Assembly: GCF_040412425.1 (NCBI RefSeq)
Contig: NC_089744.1
Location: 42,246,599-42,310,598, forward strand
Length of the DNA stretch: 64,000 bases
Direction of reading: 5' to 3'
Source: Macrobrachium rosenbergii
Lineage: Eukaryota; Arthropoda; Malacostraca; Decapoda; Palaemonidae
The notes below the pieces were generated by a model. That model was not told where the DNA came from and searched no databases. It saw only the letters and a program-made list of their open reading frames with translations. Of this stretch, positions 22,981 to 36,023 are shown one piece after another (the stretch's first letter is position 1; each line of letters begins with the position of its first letter). The position numbers and the translations under genes were made by a program.

Positions 22981-23589
22981 TGATGTTTACTAGGGTCTTT
23001 TTGTAGCAGAATAATTACAGAATACTTATGTTCTCTAACGACAGGTAATTACAGTGATCAAGTACACATAACATAGCATATGGATCTTGTTGTTCACCAC
23101 AGGATTTCAATATACTGTAGCCTACTATATCAAAGTACTGCTGCCATGCATCATATTTGTGAAAAATAAAACAAAAAACATTTCATGGGAATCACATTCC
23201 AATACCTCTGGTAATGTTTAAGAAAACCTGCTCAATCTAGAGCAAACAATGCACGTGCTTGCAGTGGTAAATAAGGTATGCCCAGCGAACTACAGTTCAA
23301 GGAATCTAGCAGAGACTTACTGCCAGAAACAACCATTTCAGATTTACAAATCAGGTCATACATGAGAGCTGAATGATATAGAAAGTTAAAAGCTGTTCTA
23401 GTACCTCAAACATTTACATACAGTAACATATATTTAATAAATAAAAAAATTTCAATTGCCTGACATAGTTAAAAACTGAAAAGCCAGTAACAAGATCAAA
23501 CAATCCGAGTCATTATCCAAAAGAAAAAAATACAAGAATAGTAAATTTAACCTCAATATCTACACTTACTTTACAATAAAGTGTATAAC
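22981..23589. other. No recognised feature
   Basis: AT-rich sequence between two DIRS copies; no frame or repeat recognised. Confidence 0.35.
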
Positions 23590-23982
23590 TAAAAAATGAA
23601 AATTTTTATATTTTGATTATTTTTGGATACTTACCTACTGTTAAAGTTAGCTTACAGCTACACAAAGATAAGTGCATTCGGCATTCAAAGTAAGAATAAT
23701 GCTGTGCTCACCCAGATGGACTGTCTATAATCACGTTTCCCACTAGATGGTGTTAGAATGTTTACATTCTTGTCTGAATTCTTCCTGACCACCCACTATG
23801 GTGTGGGGAAGCTGGGAGGGTTTCCACTTTAACAGTAGGTAAGTATCCAAATAATTAATTTTATCATAAAAATTGTCATTATTTAGGATGGATCTTACCT
23901 ATTGTTAAACTTAACTGACTACCACACTGAATGAGGATGGTTGGCGAGTGCAACCAGAGAAACATCCACTCAGAACAATGAA

Positions 23983-24195
23983 CTAAAAGTTTTTTTTTTT
24001 TTTAATAAAGAATAAGCATCTCAATATTTTTTCCCTGTTGTGTGATCCTTCCTGGTAAGTGACTGCAAGAGACTTCTGATGCAGGAACACTAGGAAGTCA
24101 GCCACTTCCCTCACAGTGGTCTTGAGTGGATTGTAACCCTGCTTATGGCACCAGTAGCAGAAGATTGTCCATTTTCCTTGGTACACCCCCAACAA
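23983..24195 (-). pseudogene. DIRS tyrosine recombinase stub
   Basis: Minus-strand residues YQGKWTIFCYWCHKQGYNPL and REVADFLVFLHQ match the core-binding (SAM-like) start of the DIRS recombinase, comparable to 21931-21800. It ends in a poly-T stretch (poly-A on the coding strand) near 24000; the catalytic half is missing. Confidence 0.65.
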
Positions 24196-24359
24196 ACGAG
24201 GGTTTGAGGGTGCCCGGGATAGCCTCTGCAGAACACTCAGAAAACCTCTTCCTTCGCATGAACTGCTTGACAGCCTTCATTCATGAAGCCAGGAGCTTAC
24301 TGCTTGTTGGTACCTTCCATTGTGTTCTTGAACCAAAAGACTGGGGACGTGAGGCATTT

Positions 24360-24960
24360 CCCTTAGACATCTACTCTCCTGCAGCTAAGCGGTGCCACCA
24401 GTGTCATTCTCAGCCACAGGGACACAAAGAGCCTATTGATCACTTTCCTCATCTGGTTGAACAGAGAGAAGGCGTACACGTACAGGGGGAGCTTGGCATT
24501 TTTCGTGAACAGGTTAATTGTTGGCCCCTTCCAGAGCTCCATCAACTTGTTGGCTATTCCCTGATTTATGGACCACTTGGTGTCTACTACATGTCTGCTC
24601 CACTATGCTGGTCTGTGATGATCTTCTTGCCCAGGATGTGCCTGGCTGTCAGGTTTAGGCCCTGTGCTTCCCACCACTCATGATCTCCACTGCCAGGCCA
24701 TTCAGCTTTGGAGACATGCTGCCTCCCTGCTTGTTCATGTAGGCTACCAACATGGTACTGACGTTCATCGCAATTGCTGACTTTTCCTAAAGTAGCTCTT
24801 GAAAGTTCTGGAGTGCCAGCAGAGACTGCTCACATCTCCAGCACGTTCATGTGCTCTGTCCTCTCCTTCGGGCCCAACGTCCCTGCCATTCAGATGTGCA
24901 CCCCACCCTCATGGGGATGCATCTTGGAATACCAGTATGTCCACTGATGGACGGCTGAGT
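24360..24960 (-). pseudogene. DIRS RNase H and connecting region (broken)
   Basis: The minus strand gives HMNVLEM (24860-24810 area) and AYMNKQGGSMSP (about 24750-24715), matching the central and later helices of DIRS/retroelement RNase H ('N-V-L-E' and 'Y-x-N-K-Q-G-G'). Further on, TINLFTKNAKLPLYVY and AFSLFNQMRKVINRL (24545-24363) match the 'DLFATR-N-x-LP' connector found between RNase H and recombinase. Frames shift repeatedly. Confidence 0.65.
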
Positions 24961-25095
24961 AGCATTCCCTGAAGGTAGTTCATCAGGTCTCTCCACCCCT
25001 CAGTTTCTCTCTGATCTTCTCTGTCAGCTCAAGCATCTGTGACAGGGTCCTCTCTGGTTTCTTCCAGGATACCTTTAGCTGCCACTGGAGGAATC

Positions 25096-25990
25096 TTAAG
25101 TGTGCCCTCCCTCTGGGACTAGCTTCTCTTGGAAGTCCAAATGTCCAAGGAGGATCTGCCACTGCTTTGCTGGTTGCTGGGGTGTCATGAGGAATGGGTC
25201 TGAGATCCTCAGGAGGTTGGCAATCCTCTCATTTGCTGGGTACATCTTCCCCACCACTGTGTCAATCCACATCCCCAAGTACTTGATAGTCTGCTTGGGA
25301 GAGATGTCTGACTCGAGAAGGTTTACAATCACCCCAAAAGTTCTTGCACAGTACCAGGATCTCACCCCTGTGCTGCTCCACCTCAGCGACTGACAATGCC
25401 AGGATTAGCCAGTCCTCTGGGTAACTTCAGAATTCTGATCCCTTCACATTTGCTCAAGTTGTCACCAGTTGGAAGGTTGGGGGCAGTTGCCAGTCCAAAG
25501 CAGACGGTCCTGAACTGGTAGATTACTGCCTGGGAGACAAACCTCAGGTGCTTTCTGGATGGCGACATGCAGGTATGCATCTTGCAGATCTATTTACCCA
25601 TGTAGCCATTCCCCCCTAACATATGCCAGGGCTACTAGGGTGTCTCCATGGTGAAGGACATCTGCTGCAAGTATAGGTTCAGGATCGAAAGGTCTATTAC
25701 CAGTTGCTATCCCCTAATGCTTTCTCCATCAGGAAGAGACAGCTGCAGAATCCCGGTGAGTCGCCATCAACTATCTCCATTACTACCTGCAGGAACATGG
25801 CCTCTACCTCCTGCTGCATGGCTTCCCCCTTGGGTGAGCCATTCCTGTAGGAGGGGGATGCCAGTGGTGCCTGGAACAGAGGAGGCTTCGTTAGTCCAAA
25901 AGGAAGCCTTTTGCACTGTTGGGGGATCTAGACCCTCAAATACTCCGGTCCAAGTTGCTAACAAATCAGCCACTTGGTCCCCAGGCATCT
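25096..25990 (-). pseudogene. DIRS reverse transcriptase (broken)
   Basis: In order on the minus strand: a CSCLFLMEKAL piece (finger region) near 25750, SRKHLRFVSQAVIYQFRT and CFGLATAP (palm, 25580-25450), then FGVIVNLLESDISPKQTIKY and LGMWIDT (25340-25255), followed by ERIANLL and WQILLGHLDFQEKLVP (thumb/connection, 25220-25110). This is the usual order in DIRS reverse transcriptases. The catalytic DD block is damaged and frames differ between blocks. Confidence 0.75.
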
Positions 25991-26207
25991 CCCCACTTGT
26001 GGCAGCCGAGGTGGGGGGGTGGGGGGAGGCATGTCATCTCACCTGGAGCCTCCCCTCTTTCCGGTCCTGTTCCTTTGGTGGCCATGGGAAGGCTGGGAGT
26101 TTCATGAAGGAGAAAACCGAAGCCAATAAAGTCCTATGTCTTGCTTTGAGGGATCAAGCTCTCAATATCACATCAAACCATGCAGAAACAGAATCAGACA
26201 ATTTTAA

Positions 26208-26726
26208 CTACTTGTTTGCTTGAACAGGAGCCGAGGTAGAAGCCAACAATAGTGAATGCTGATCAACTGGATCATCTTCTGCAAAAAGGTGAGGGCAAAG
26301 TGAAGCAGCGCGATCCAACAAGTCCCTAAATACTGAAGAATCATCATCTAAATCAGGGTCAAAATCTGCTAGGTCTAACGGACGGACCCGGGTTACTGGA
26401 ATCGTAAATCCTCTTGGGAAGAAGACGGTAACACATCTGGGATGAACAATGATGACGTCATGGGAAGCGGACAGGAAACAACATGAGGTTGGGGGGCGGG
26501 GTGCGATATCTGGGAGGGGGACAGTTGTTTGCAAGAAGGTAGAGTATTTTCACATGACATCACTACAGTAGACAATTCATAAGCTTCAAGCTTAAGTAAC
26601 AAATCCACAAGTGACGCAAGTCTCGACTCGAGAGTAGATCCAACAGAGGTAATAGCCGGAGTCGTATATAATGCACAAGAAGCGGTAGAAGAAGCGCCAC
26701 TACATTGCTCCCCTACTTTTTCATGG
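26208..26726 (-). pseudogene. DIRS gag-like protein, C-terminal part (broken)
   Basis: The minus frames give LADFDPDLDDDSSVFRDLLD and then RAASLCPHLF (26450-26280), and, in the neighbouring frame, GSTLESRLASLVDLLLKLEA (to about 26560). Acidic stretches before a conserved SSVFRDLL motif are typical of gag in decapod DIRS copies as far as I can judge from the other copies here. The upstream half continues beyond the 26727-28177 insertion. Confidence 0.5.
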
Positions 26727-27267
26727 GGATAGGTCTCAGAACCCACTGCAAAAATGCAAAATCTGTGGAAATGCAAAATCCTCTCTAAAAATACTTATAA
26801 CTGCCAAATACCCTGTACCCCTTAAACTAAAATGCTTATAACTGTCTATTTTAACAGTTCACTGCATTATTTAATAGTTCAAACAAAAATATACCTTAAA
26901 TTATCATATAAAACAATATCATATTTCGAACAAAAAAACACCCCAAACCAGCACCCCAAAACACCCAAAGTCAGATAACTCTCCTACAACTGTTGCTCTT
27001 AAGTATATACACCCCTAAAATGGTTATAACAATTAAATTTTCAAATATTAATATTAATGTAAACAGCAAAATATCTTTAAAATGTTTAATACCAATCAAA
27101 TACATCTGTCTTACAGAAGGTTTGACCACTAATCAGGTTACCCCTGTATACATAAGCATAGCTGTTTTCTCTCATAGTATTGAAGTCGTTCCATTTTCCT
27201 TTTGCAATGGTAAAAACAATTACTGTCACTAATGTATTAAATATTTTTAATGTGCATATGTATTTTT

Positions 27268-27270
<3 letters not shown>

Positions 27271-27351
<81 letters not shown>
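27271..27351. repeat. (CT)n microsatellite
   Basis: An uninterrupted CT run of 81 bp. The Ser-Leu frames across it are artefacts. Confidence 0.97.
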
Positions 27352-27355
<4 letters not shown>

Positions 27356-27720
27356 GACGAAAATAACTTTGAGATGAAAGTACGGTCTAAGCCTCTAAGA
27401 GCAGTTGCTGCAGGTAAGAAACTCTATCACACCTCCTCACTAAGATAAGAGAGACTGATTTTTTATGCATACATGTTTATTTGTTTTCAACAATATAGTT
27501 TTATAGATAAACATGACATTACTTTGTCATTCATTTTTTAATTTTTTCCATGCTATTATTACAGCTTTTTGCATTTCAATTAAAGTAGATTGGAAAATAA
27601 AATTAAAATAATTAGCAAATATTCTAGATACTGTACAATATGCTCTATCATCCAGAAACACTTTAAGTAATATTTCAAATACATCATCCATTACCCTTAA
27701 GAGAGAGAGAATAGTAAACT

Positions 27721-27758
27721 TGTTAAGCTCATTCTGGGGCCCCAGAATGAGCTTAACA
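27721..27758. repeat. 38-bp perfect palindrome
   Basis: Each 19-base half (TGTTAAGCTCATTCTGGGG and its exact complement) meets at 27739/27740 without a spacer, so it can form a perfect cruciform or hairpin. The first mismatch is outside at 27720/27759. Confidence 0.97.
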
Positions 27759-28182
27759 GCTTATGACTTGTATTAGACTTATTTAATTTGTATTAAACAT
27801 TTTATACATATTTTGCTGTGTTTACATTATAATATTAATATTTGAAAATTAGTAAATCATTTTTTATCATAAAAATGTACTTAGTCGTGAAAATAAAATG
27901 AAATTACGCCTTATGATTCTATAAAAGATTTATTTAATTTATATTAAACATGTTATAGATATTTTGCTGTGTTTACATTAATATTAATATTTGAAAATTA
28001 GTAAATCATTTTTTATCATAAAAATGTAGTCATGAAAATAAATTGAAAATACAGTAATTAGTGAATATTGCTCTACAAAAAAATTCGCAAATTGGTGAAA
28101 GCTCTCATGTAATAGTGAAAGATATGGTCCACAAAAATCTTTGATAAAGTGAAGCATGAAAAAGTGGGGGTCTACTGTAGTG

Positions 28183-29080
28183 CTAACAGGAACAGTGGGC
28201 AAAAGGTGAGGAATATGTACTCGGAGGGAAATGTGGGGATTGATTAGGGGAAGGGGGGTCAACATCAGAAATGGAAGCAATAAAAGATGGTACTGGGCGA
28301 GTAACTGATTGGACAACGTATGTATTGATGCCAGGTTCAGAAACTACCGGATTAATCGAAACGTCTAACACTCCTAGATAGCTCAACAGCTCGCATACAT
28401 CATTTCCACTCCTGATCAAAAGACGATAATGCATGAGTCGGTTGGAGCAAGCATTCAATTCTACTGAGGGTATCTTTCAGAGAATGTTGCTCTGCCGAGA
28501 CAGCAGATGATAGAGAGAGAGGTGGTGAAGGGCACAGACCCTCATCCCGAGACACGCCTTGGTTCCCTGTCAGAAGAGAAGACCAACTGACGCAAGGCAG
28601 TCCAGCGGGCAGGCTACAGGAAAATGAAGGCTTCATCACCTCTCTCATGGGGGGAAACCGAAAATTGATGATCACTACAGAGGGAAACTCAATCATTAGT
28701 AACCAAGCACTCAGCCAACTGTCTAACTGAAGATATCAGTAAACTAATATCTCTTTCCATTTTACCTAATCTTTGCTCCTGAACCAAATATGGAAAAAGA
28801 GATGGTGGAGCATTAACAGAGAAAGAAGAATCTGGCTTGTCAAGCAATGGAGGAGTGAGAGAAGGTGTACAGTGCTTAGAAAGGATAGATGGTGTAGGCT
28901 TATGGCTGGACCTAAGTTCCTACGTAACCTATCGGCCTCTTGCATCTTCCGATATTTCACAAAACTCTTAATTCTCTCATCAGACCATTCTTTACATTCT
29001 TCACAATGAGAGGAAAAATCACACACCTTACCCCTACATGAAACACACACAATGTGGACATCATGGCTGACTGAATACAT
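28183..29080 (-). pseudogene. DIRS gag-like protein, N-terminal part with Cys motif (broken)
   Basis: A minus-strand frame begins with HDVHIVCVSCRGKVCDF and has the spacing C-x2-C-x4-C-x5-C-x2-C (29047-28990), followed by EWSDERIKSFVKYRKMQEAD. The same Cys arrangement recurs in copy A at 47624-47677. It then runs into Ser/Pro-rich sequence in other frames. The motif could bind nucleic acid, by analogy with gag zinc motifs; this is inference. Confidence 0.6.
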
Positions 29081-29480
29081 TCGGTTAACACAAAACTTGC
29101 TCCTACATAGCCTAAAGCTTCTATCTCAGCTAGCCTAGAAGACAATCAAAACAAAACCGAGTACAATACCGTAAAAACAAAACCGAGTACAATACCATAC
29201 AGGAGAAATACAGCCAGAGTTCAAAAAAAAAAAAAAGCAGCCAAAAAATCCAAAATTATTACAGCTGAATTCCACCAAGTTAAACAGGGACATGGCAGGA
29301 AGAAATCTGACGAGAACATAAACATTCTAAAGCCACCTGGTTGGAAAACAGGCAATTATAGACAGTCTAACCAGGTTAGCCATGCTTCTTTTGTTTTTTA
29401 TTCTAAATACCGATAGTATCTAGCAGCGTGAAGATATAAGCGAACTTTAACAGTAGTCAATATTCATCCCAAATAATGAA

Positions 29481-32400
29481 ATTTCTTTGCAACACATCAT
29501 CACTGAAAAATGCCATATGTACTAAACATGTAGACACGAGATGTTTTACACGCACACAGTTTACATTAGGCAAAATGAGAAATCATTGATCATAATAAAA
29601 CAGAAAGTTAATTATAACTCTTTAAATAATGCTCTTAAAAATAACATACTGAAAGAACCCAGTCTACACTGCAATATGAATGATACATTACTTTGGCACA
29701 ACTCAGGGTAAGGAATAAAAAAGGAAAATTTATCAAATTACAAGTAAAACACACGAAATATAATACAATATGGTATAAACTGATGAAGTTGCTATATAAA
29801 AATACATTAATGGTAATAAAACCATGGTAGGCTGTGGGTAATTACAGGTAGGATACCTACTTACTGAACTGTGAGTTGTTCACTAGAGGGGAAGAAAGGG
29901 TGGGTTTTTCTTTTTCAGTGTGTATTTATACAATATATTTTATTACAAATATAAGAAAATAAGGTAGATACTTACCTTTTGCATAAAGTTTTCAGTTTAA
30001 AGTGTAATAGCTGTTGTTTATAATCATACTGAGTGGTTATGGTAATGCGGTGCTGACAAGGTAGGGGGAGTAAGGGTACAGAGTTGCTGTTTACACCTGT
30101 AGAGTTTTTTACTTGGCCTTATCCAGATTTTGCCCTTATCCGACAAGGCCTTGGCTCTGTTAATCTGGATAATCAAGAAATTATTATTTTAGATTTCAAA
30201 GCAAGAAAGCAGACAAATATGGAAAAGTTTACCTGGGAGGCGTGAGTTTATAATCCACTGAACAATTTTAGCTCTTTAATTATTGTCTACCACACCTTTT
30301 GATAAGTAATAAAATAGTATAAATTAAAGAAACAAAAGCATACCAGAGTTTATCTTCTAAATAAAGGGAATCAAGGTCCATGACATACTTTATGCAAATA
30401 GTAAAGGTTAATTTCACTTACGACAGTACCAATACAATATTTCAATAAAAAGAAGAAAAACTTCGGAAATTCAATGAATGGTAATAAGCCAGTTTCATAC
30501 ACAAGAGTAGTCAGACTTGAAAATATAGGTAAAACAGGTGATGAACAAAACTATTATTATAAGGACAAATATTTATTAGATCTGAATTGCTCATATGGCA
30601 AGAGAGCATGTACACGATACCTACCAACTAACATAGTTGTCTAAATGGTTTGTAACCCTTTCTGCCTATGCTTTTTTTCTTGACTGATATCTCAACTTCA
30701 TGCATTTAACTTCGGACAAATGCAAGCCTTTATTTCTAAAGAGCACTGTACAATGCTTCAGTCTCTTAAACTGAACACTTTATCAACATACAAAGTTAAA
30801 GAGGTAAGTATTACCCTAGAGGAAAAAAAAAATCCCTGCTTATTACCTATTAAGTAGAGAAAACACAAACTAAATATTGAAGCACATTCAAATATAATGC
30901 AAGTTATGAAATCCTGTATACTGTATTAACAAAAATAAGGTTGAGTATTTATCAATGCAAAAGACATCATTACAATTATGTTAAAAGGTGAATGCAAAAA
31001 TACCATACAGTAATACAAAATAAATTATCTTATTTCCTAAAACCTTGCAGTACATTGTAGCTAAATATCTGAGAAAGTGAGTTAAGTCTGACAACCTAAC
31101 TGAAAGCTATAAAAATTCCTAATCTTATCTCTTACCCTATCATAGAAATGGATAGCAAATAATGATTAATATGCATTAAAATTGAGGTAGTATATATATA
31201 TACACCATTTCCCTAGCAATCATATAGTACAACACCACACTTGTGATACTCATTTTTTAGATATAAACTGGTGTGCTTAACAATTCCTTAACTAAATATA
31301 AAATATAGACAAACTCATTCAAAGGGAAACCAGAAAAAGATTAATGGTACCGTATATCAATTAGTTACATTTCAAGACCAAAAAGAAATAAGAAAGTAAG
31401 CAATAGTACAGTAAATGCATTTTTTATTTTAGAGATGATGAGCTTTGCTTTCTACATCTTAACAACCAACTGAATCCATACTAGTTTAACAAAATAACAA
31501 TATAACAATGAAATCTAAATAATATTTATCACAGTATCTACAATTAAAAATAATTGAGAGGTTAGCCATTGCATGGCCTAGAAAAAGTATAGCATTTTTT
31601 AACTAATCCATTTTCAGAGGAAATTAAAATTCAAAAGCATCTATCTGAACTCATAAAAACTTGTATTGCAATATATATTCTTGAATGAAATACCTCAGGG
31701 GTGAGATAATCCCATGTCCCTCAAAAAATGGCAATAGATATTTCCACTTCCACAAAGAGAAATCATGTACGTGTTAGTTTTCCTCAAACCAGACACTCGT
31801 ATCACCCTAAGAGCAATTCCTGGAAATTTCAGGGCAAAATTTATTGACAATGAAAGTAAGAAAAAGCACCATCTATGTAGTAACATAAAAAGTGCCAAGC
31901 AATAAATTGTGCTTCATTAACTAATGTATGCAAATTGGCACTAAAATACCATTTCCCAAAGCAGACATTCTAAAATTTGGAGGAGGTATCAGATGGAAAA
32001 TGTAAACTTTGGTTTGTTAGATCACATCAGTTTTTGTGTTCTTTCTCTAATGACCTTGCACTCAGTTAACCTTAAATTCATGTCTATTTACAACTTCACC
32101 AGCACAAAATAAATACAGTATTACATATGTGAGGTTTGATCAATGCACTTCTCTTCAGAATATTTTAACATGGTACTGTACATCTTTTACTAAAATCTGT
32201 ATCAGAGGTAGCTACAAATCTTAAATTCAATATGAGGTATAGACTTCAGTACTTTCCTGCATACCATGCAGTCTCTCAAGTTGAAAAAATAGTTAAGTAT
32301 TGCCAAGCTTGTCTATTATTTTTTTCCTTGCAATAATGCACGTTAGGAATTAGTAGTAGTCATCAGGTAACTCTGGAGTACAGACTCAATCATTATAAAC

Positions 32401-35400
32401 TTCCACATTTCTACAGCTCAACTGAATATGAATGGAACTGAAAACAAAACTGACATGTTACTAAGAAATTTCTGGATTTTCAGAGCATACATAAGTTAAA
32501 AACAAAATTCAGTATTACAGCTACTGTATCTAACAACAAGGGATAGGAAACATAGAAGAACTCTATTTGTATTTAAAGCAGTGAGCAAAAATAATGGCCA
32601 TTATGATGAATTTATCTAGAAATTTCAAGAACACATTTTGGTAATAATCAATCCCTCTACCTCTTTCCTAAATTTATACTGTTGTTTGGAATTTTTTGCT
32701 TAAAAAAAGCAATCTACTGGAAGAACTAAGACGTCTACAACCATAAACGTTCCATAAATTCTTGTGTTCAAAATGAGTAAACACTAAATAAAATTATAGT
32801 ACACACATCCTAAATAGCGTTCGTACTGTACAAAAGACATTTCTTGACTTATTTCCATAATTTGTCAACATTTTTGGGTATAAAATCAACTGTCTTTCAC
32901 AAACACAGTCATTAAAGGTTTTTCATGCATTGCATATGGATTTAATTACTGTTTTCTATCCAAAGATATTTATATTAAACATGAGGGAAAAATTTAAATC
33001 CAGGACAAAGGAAAAGGCATAAAAAAAGGAAAAGGCATAAAAACTTATAATTACAAACAAGCCTAATGTAATTTACAGAATAACAATGGCAGCAGAAAAC
33101 AAGCTTACCAAAATTTATAACAATACTGTATCACTTTTTATTCTTGTAGCTGTTTTATTCTGATGTGTCCTTTCCTTTAATAGACATACTGTGTCAAAAC
33201 AAAAATAAAGTCTACCATCATCAAGCTTATCCACATGGGCATGCAAGAATTTCTTTCAAAACAACAAAAAGAATTACCCTTCCTATAAGAAATGAAAGCA
33301 AGTTGGTTGATATTTCTAACAACTTATTACAATATATAGTAGCATGACCATTTTTATTCTGAGCTTTTTATCACCAACATTAAAATAAACAAGTACTATC
33401 ACACACATTCTTCACAATCCATCCAAAAGTGTTTATTACTTAATTCTTCCAGGTTTCAACTACTAGCCTAAACTGCTTGTGCTGCATGTACCTCATATGT
33501 ACTGTATATAATTTAGCTCTTGCTTACCAATTATTCACTTTCAAATATACAATAATTTTCTAATCAATTTTCCAATTTTTTTGGTATGGATGGATTATTA
33601 TGTTACTGGAACTTGAAAGGGTTAAGTTTTATAAATTAATAGAATTATTAAAGGCTTGAGAATAGAATTAGATGGGGTAAAGAAAACAGAATAAGGTGAA
33701 ATATAATAAAAGAACAGCTCTTTCTACAGGTGGAATTTCCAAATAATGCATTTTATTAAGGTGGAAACCACAACTAATGCAACTTTCCCTTCTGATAGTC
33801 CTTATCATATTAAAAGAACTACAGCCATAATATGAGATTTGTGAAAGTTTCCAAGATATTCCAACACATGCAAGCAACTTATAAATACCCAACTATTTAC
33901 TGAGAGGGTTTCTGGGGCAGTTGCTTGCAGGGAAACAAGTAAAATCCAGGCCCTACTACTTGACCATATCTTCCATAAAACATTTGTCCATGATAAACTT
34001 AGATCTTTATATTTCATAACCTATTTCATTCTAATATGAGCTGTGTCTGGCACAATTATGGTATATCAGTTCACTTGAGATTAGTACCCGATACTGACTG
34101 AGATCATTATATTGAAAATGAAGCACACAGTGAAAGCTCTGCTAGCATCTCCAGAAAAAATCATATAACTTTTAATTACTTTTCATCAGGGATACCATTC
34201 CTTTCTTATTAAATAATGATGGAAATCGGGCATACCATTCCTTTCTTATTAAATAATGACGGAAAACCCCAAGGACACTGCCAAGTTACTTTACAGGGGC
34301 TCTTTTACTAAATAAGTCTTAGGTTAATATTCCTCTTCTTGGTCACGTTAAGCCTCTCAAAAAATATGCATTTTATTCAAGTGACATTAAAAATACCCTA
34401 CATAACCTAGACATTTATGGCAAACAAGATATAGATGGCTTTTCACATTATAAGAAAGGGTGCAAAGGGGAAGAGACTCAGCAACTGCATCTCTTTAAAA
34501 GCCTAACCCCAACCACATACCTTAGGCAGGATGCATGCTTATCTGAAAGAAGCTGGGTAAGCTACTCAGCAGTTTAGCAACTACCATAGGACCAAGGAAA
34601 GAGTCCATAGGTCCACAGATGTAATCATGTAGAAGAATGAAGAAAGCCCGTCAGTCAAGTGCTTACCCCCAACACATGAAACCAAAGTTTTGCTTGAACA
34701 GGGCAGAGATGTAACTCCAAACACTATTTGCTAGAATAAACAGAATAGAGCCCTTTTCCCTCATCAGTAAGAAATTAGGTTAGAAAGGGAAGTGAAAAAC
34801 TTGCCTTCTAGTTGACCAGCACGAAAGAAGTAGTAGTATACGCACCCTGACCTGATTCAAACACTGGGAAAGTTGCACCAAGGACCAAGGAAAAGGCTCC
34901 AGTCATTCAATATGCAACTCCCCAGGAAGAATCATACAACAGACATTCCCTAGAAAGAGGACTGAACCCTGCTCAGAATTCACAATGTGAAACTGAGACA
35001 GTGGTGGTCATGGTCACAGGGATGGCCGACAGAACGGAATAAAGGACATTTTGTACTAAATCCAAAGACTGTAAGACAAGATGTCACCAATTCCTCGGCA
35101 AGTCAAGAAGAAAAATTATCCCACAGACTAATGAGGGTCCTGTGAACAGGAACTGGTTCCTCTAGAATACCTGATTTGAGAGAGAGAGCTGTCACCAAGG
35201 AGTGTCTGCCATGCAAGCAACTATGAGATAATTCCTAGCTCTAATAAGAAAAGGAATCCAAAGCTTCCCTTACAAACAATGAATCCCTTTGCCTGTAAAT
35301 GAACCAAAGATCATCATACTCCCCAAGCCCTAAGAAAGATGGGAAGCAAGACTATCGTGAAAAGGGAGGCTGACCATGCAAGGGAACAGGGAACAAAAAA

Positions 35401-35731
35401 TAAGTTGCTATGGATGGCAAAAGGTAATGGCTGATTGTATTTGCCTCTAAGGATCTAAAAAAGATTGTGATGGAAATAATGGATGGAGATTTTGGCTGAA
35501 TCCCCAAGGGAAAGTAGATCACACACATTCCAAGACCCCACCCATACATTCTCCTATGGATCAGCTCCCATAGAACACCTTGTCTACATTGACTTTAATA
35601 AGAAAAAAAATTGGTAGCAAAAAGAGAAGACCAGAAGCATTTGCGACTAAGATTCTTCCTTGAAAGGTCAAATAGAAGTTTGATTTAAACAGGCATCAAC
35701 TATTAAAGGAGTATGCTCAGGGAAAGAAATC
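29481..35731. other. AT-rich stretch of 6.2 kb, nothing recognised
   Basis: No frame over 75 codons and no family motif. Minor items: a 'gggcataccattcctttcttattaaataatga' block of about 37 bp doubled at 34190-34262; an (AT)n run near 31190. 34600-35600 has a more even composition and could be an old retroelement piece, but no motif supports this. Confidence 0.45.
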
Positions 35732-35745
35732 ATCTTCCTTCTTAA

Positions 35746-36023
35746 GTAAGTATAGCTTAGTTTTACCAGACCACTGAGCTGATTAACAGCTCTCCTAGGG
35801 CTGGCCCGAAGGATTACACTTATTTTACGTGGCTAAGAACCAATTGGTTACTTAGCAACGGGACCTACAGCTTATTGTGGAATCCGAACCACATTATAGC
35901 GAGAAATGAATTTCTATCACCAGAAATAAATTCCTCTAACTCTTCATCAGCCGGCGGCGGGAATCGAACTCCGGCCCATCGAATGACGGTCTGAAGCTCA
36001 ACCAACTCGGCCAACAAAGGGCT
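35746..36023 (-). mobile_element. tRNA-derived SINE (family S1), copy 1
   Basis: On the minus strand the head reads TTGGCCGAGTTGGTTGAGC (A box) and, about 40 bp on, GGAGTTCGATTCCCG (B box), the split promoter of a tRNA. The body carries 'gaggaatttatttctggtgatagaaattcatttctcgctat', 'gtggttcggattccacaataagctgtaggtcc' and 'ttaatcagctcagtggtctggt'. It is flanked by perfect 14-bp direct repeats ATCTTCCTTCTTAA (35732-35745 and 36024-36037), the mark of target-primed retroposition. Confidence 0.9.

Larger units (their letters stand above)
26727..28177. mobile_element. Tigger-derived non-autonomous element
   Basis: The left edge 'ggtctcagaacccactgcaaaaatgcaaaatc' and right edge 'gaaaaagtgggggtctactgta' are eroded Tigger-type ends. 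The inner AT-rich words (ttgaaaattagtaaatca, ttttatcataaaaatgta) match the non-coding tail of the Tigger at 37960-38060. It carries a (CT)n array, a 38-bp palindrome and a tandem duplication of about 140 bp (27777-27915 and 27925-28050). It splits the gag region of DIRS copy C, so it is younger than that copy. Confidence 0.6.
23590..29480 (-). mobile_element. DIRS1-like retrotransposon, copy C (gag-RT-RNase H-YR order kept)
   Basis: The right-type end (about 23590-23670) and the opposite end (about 29395-29480) share the inverted word pair 'tactgttaaag / ctttaacagta' next to AT-rich tips. An internal junction (23825-23910) holds that pair back to back around 'ttttatcataaaaatt'. Between them on the minus strand, from high to low coordinate, come gag (29080-28183 and 26720-26208), reverse transcriptase (25990-25096), RNase H (about 24950-24600), the linking DLFATR-type region (24545-24363) and a recombinase stub (24195-23983). 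A Tigger-derived insertion (26727-28177) splits gag. All frames are broken. Confidence 0.75.

Noticed and set aside
24126..24683. 185-codon plus-strand frame
   Set aside because: It is the complement of the DIRS RNase H/connector region, which carries family motifs on the minus strand.
25648..26223. 191-codon plus-strand frame
   Set aside because: Lies opposite the DIRS reverse transcriptase start; no domain features of its own.
27180..27448. Ser-Leu repeat frames
   Set aside because: They come from the 81-bp (CT)n run.
35985..36020. Possible tRNA gene on the minus strand
   Set aside because: A and B boxes are present but the sequence continues as a SINE body with target duplications and lacks an acceptor-stem partner.
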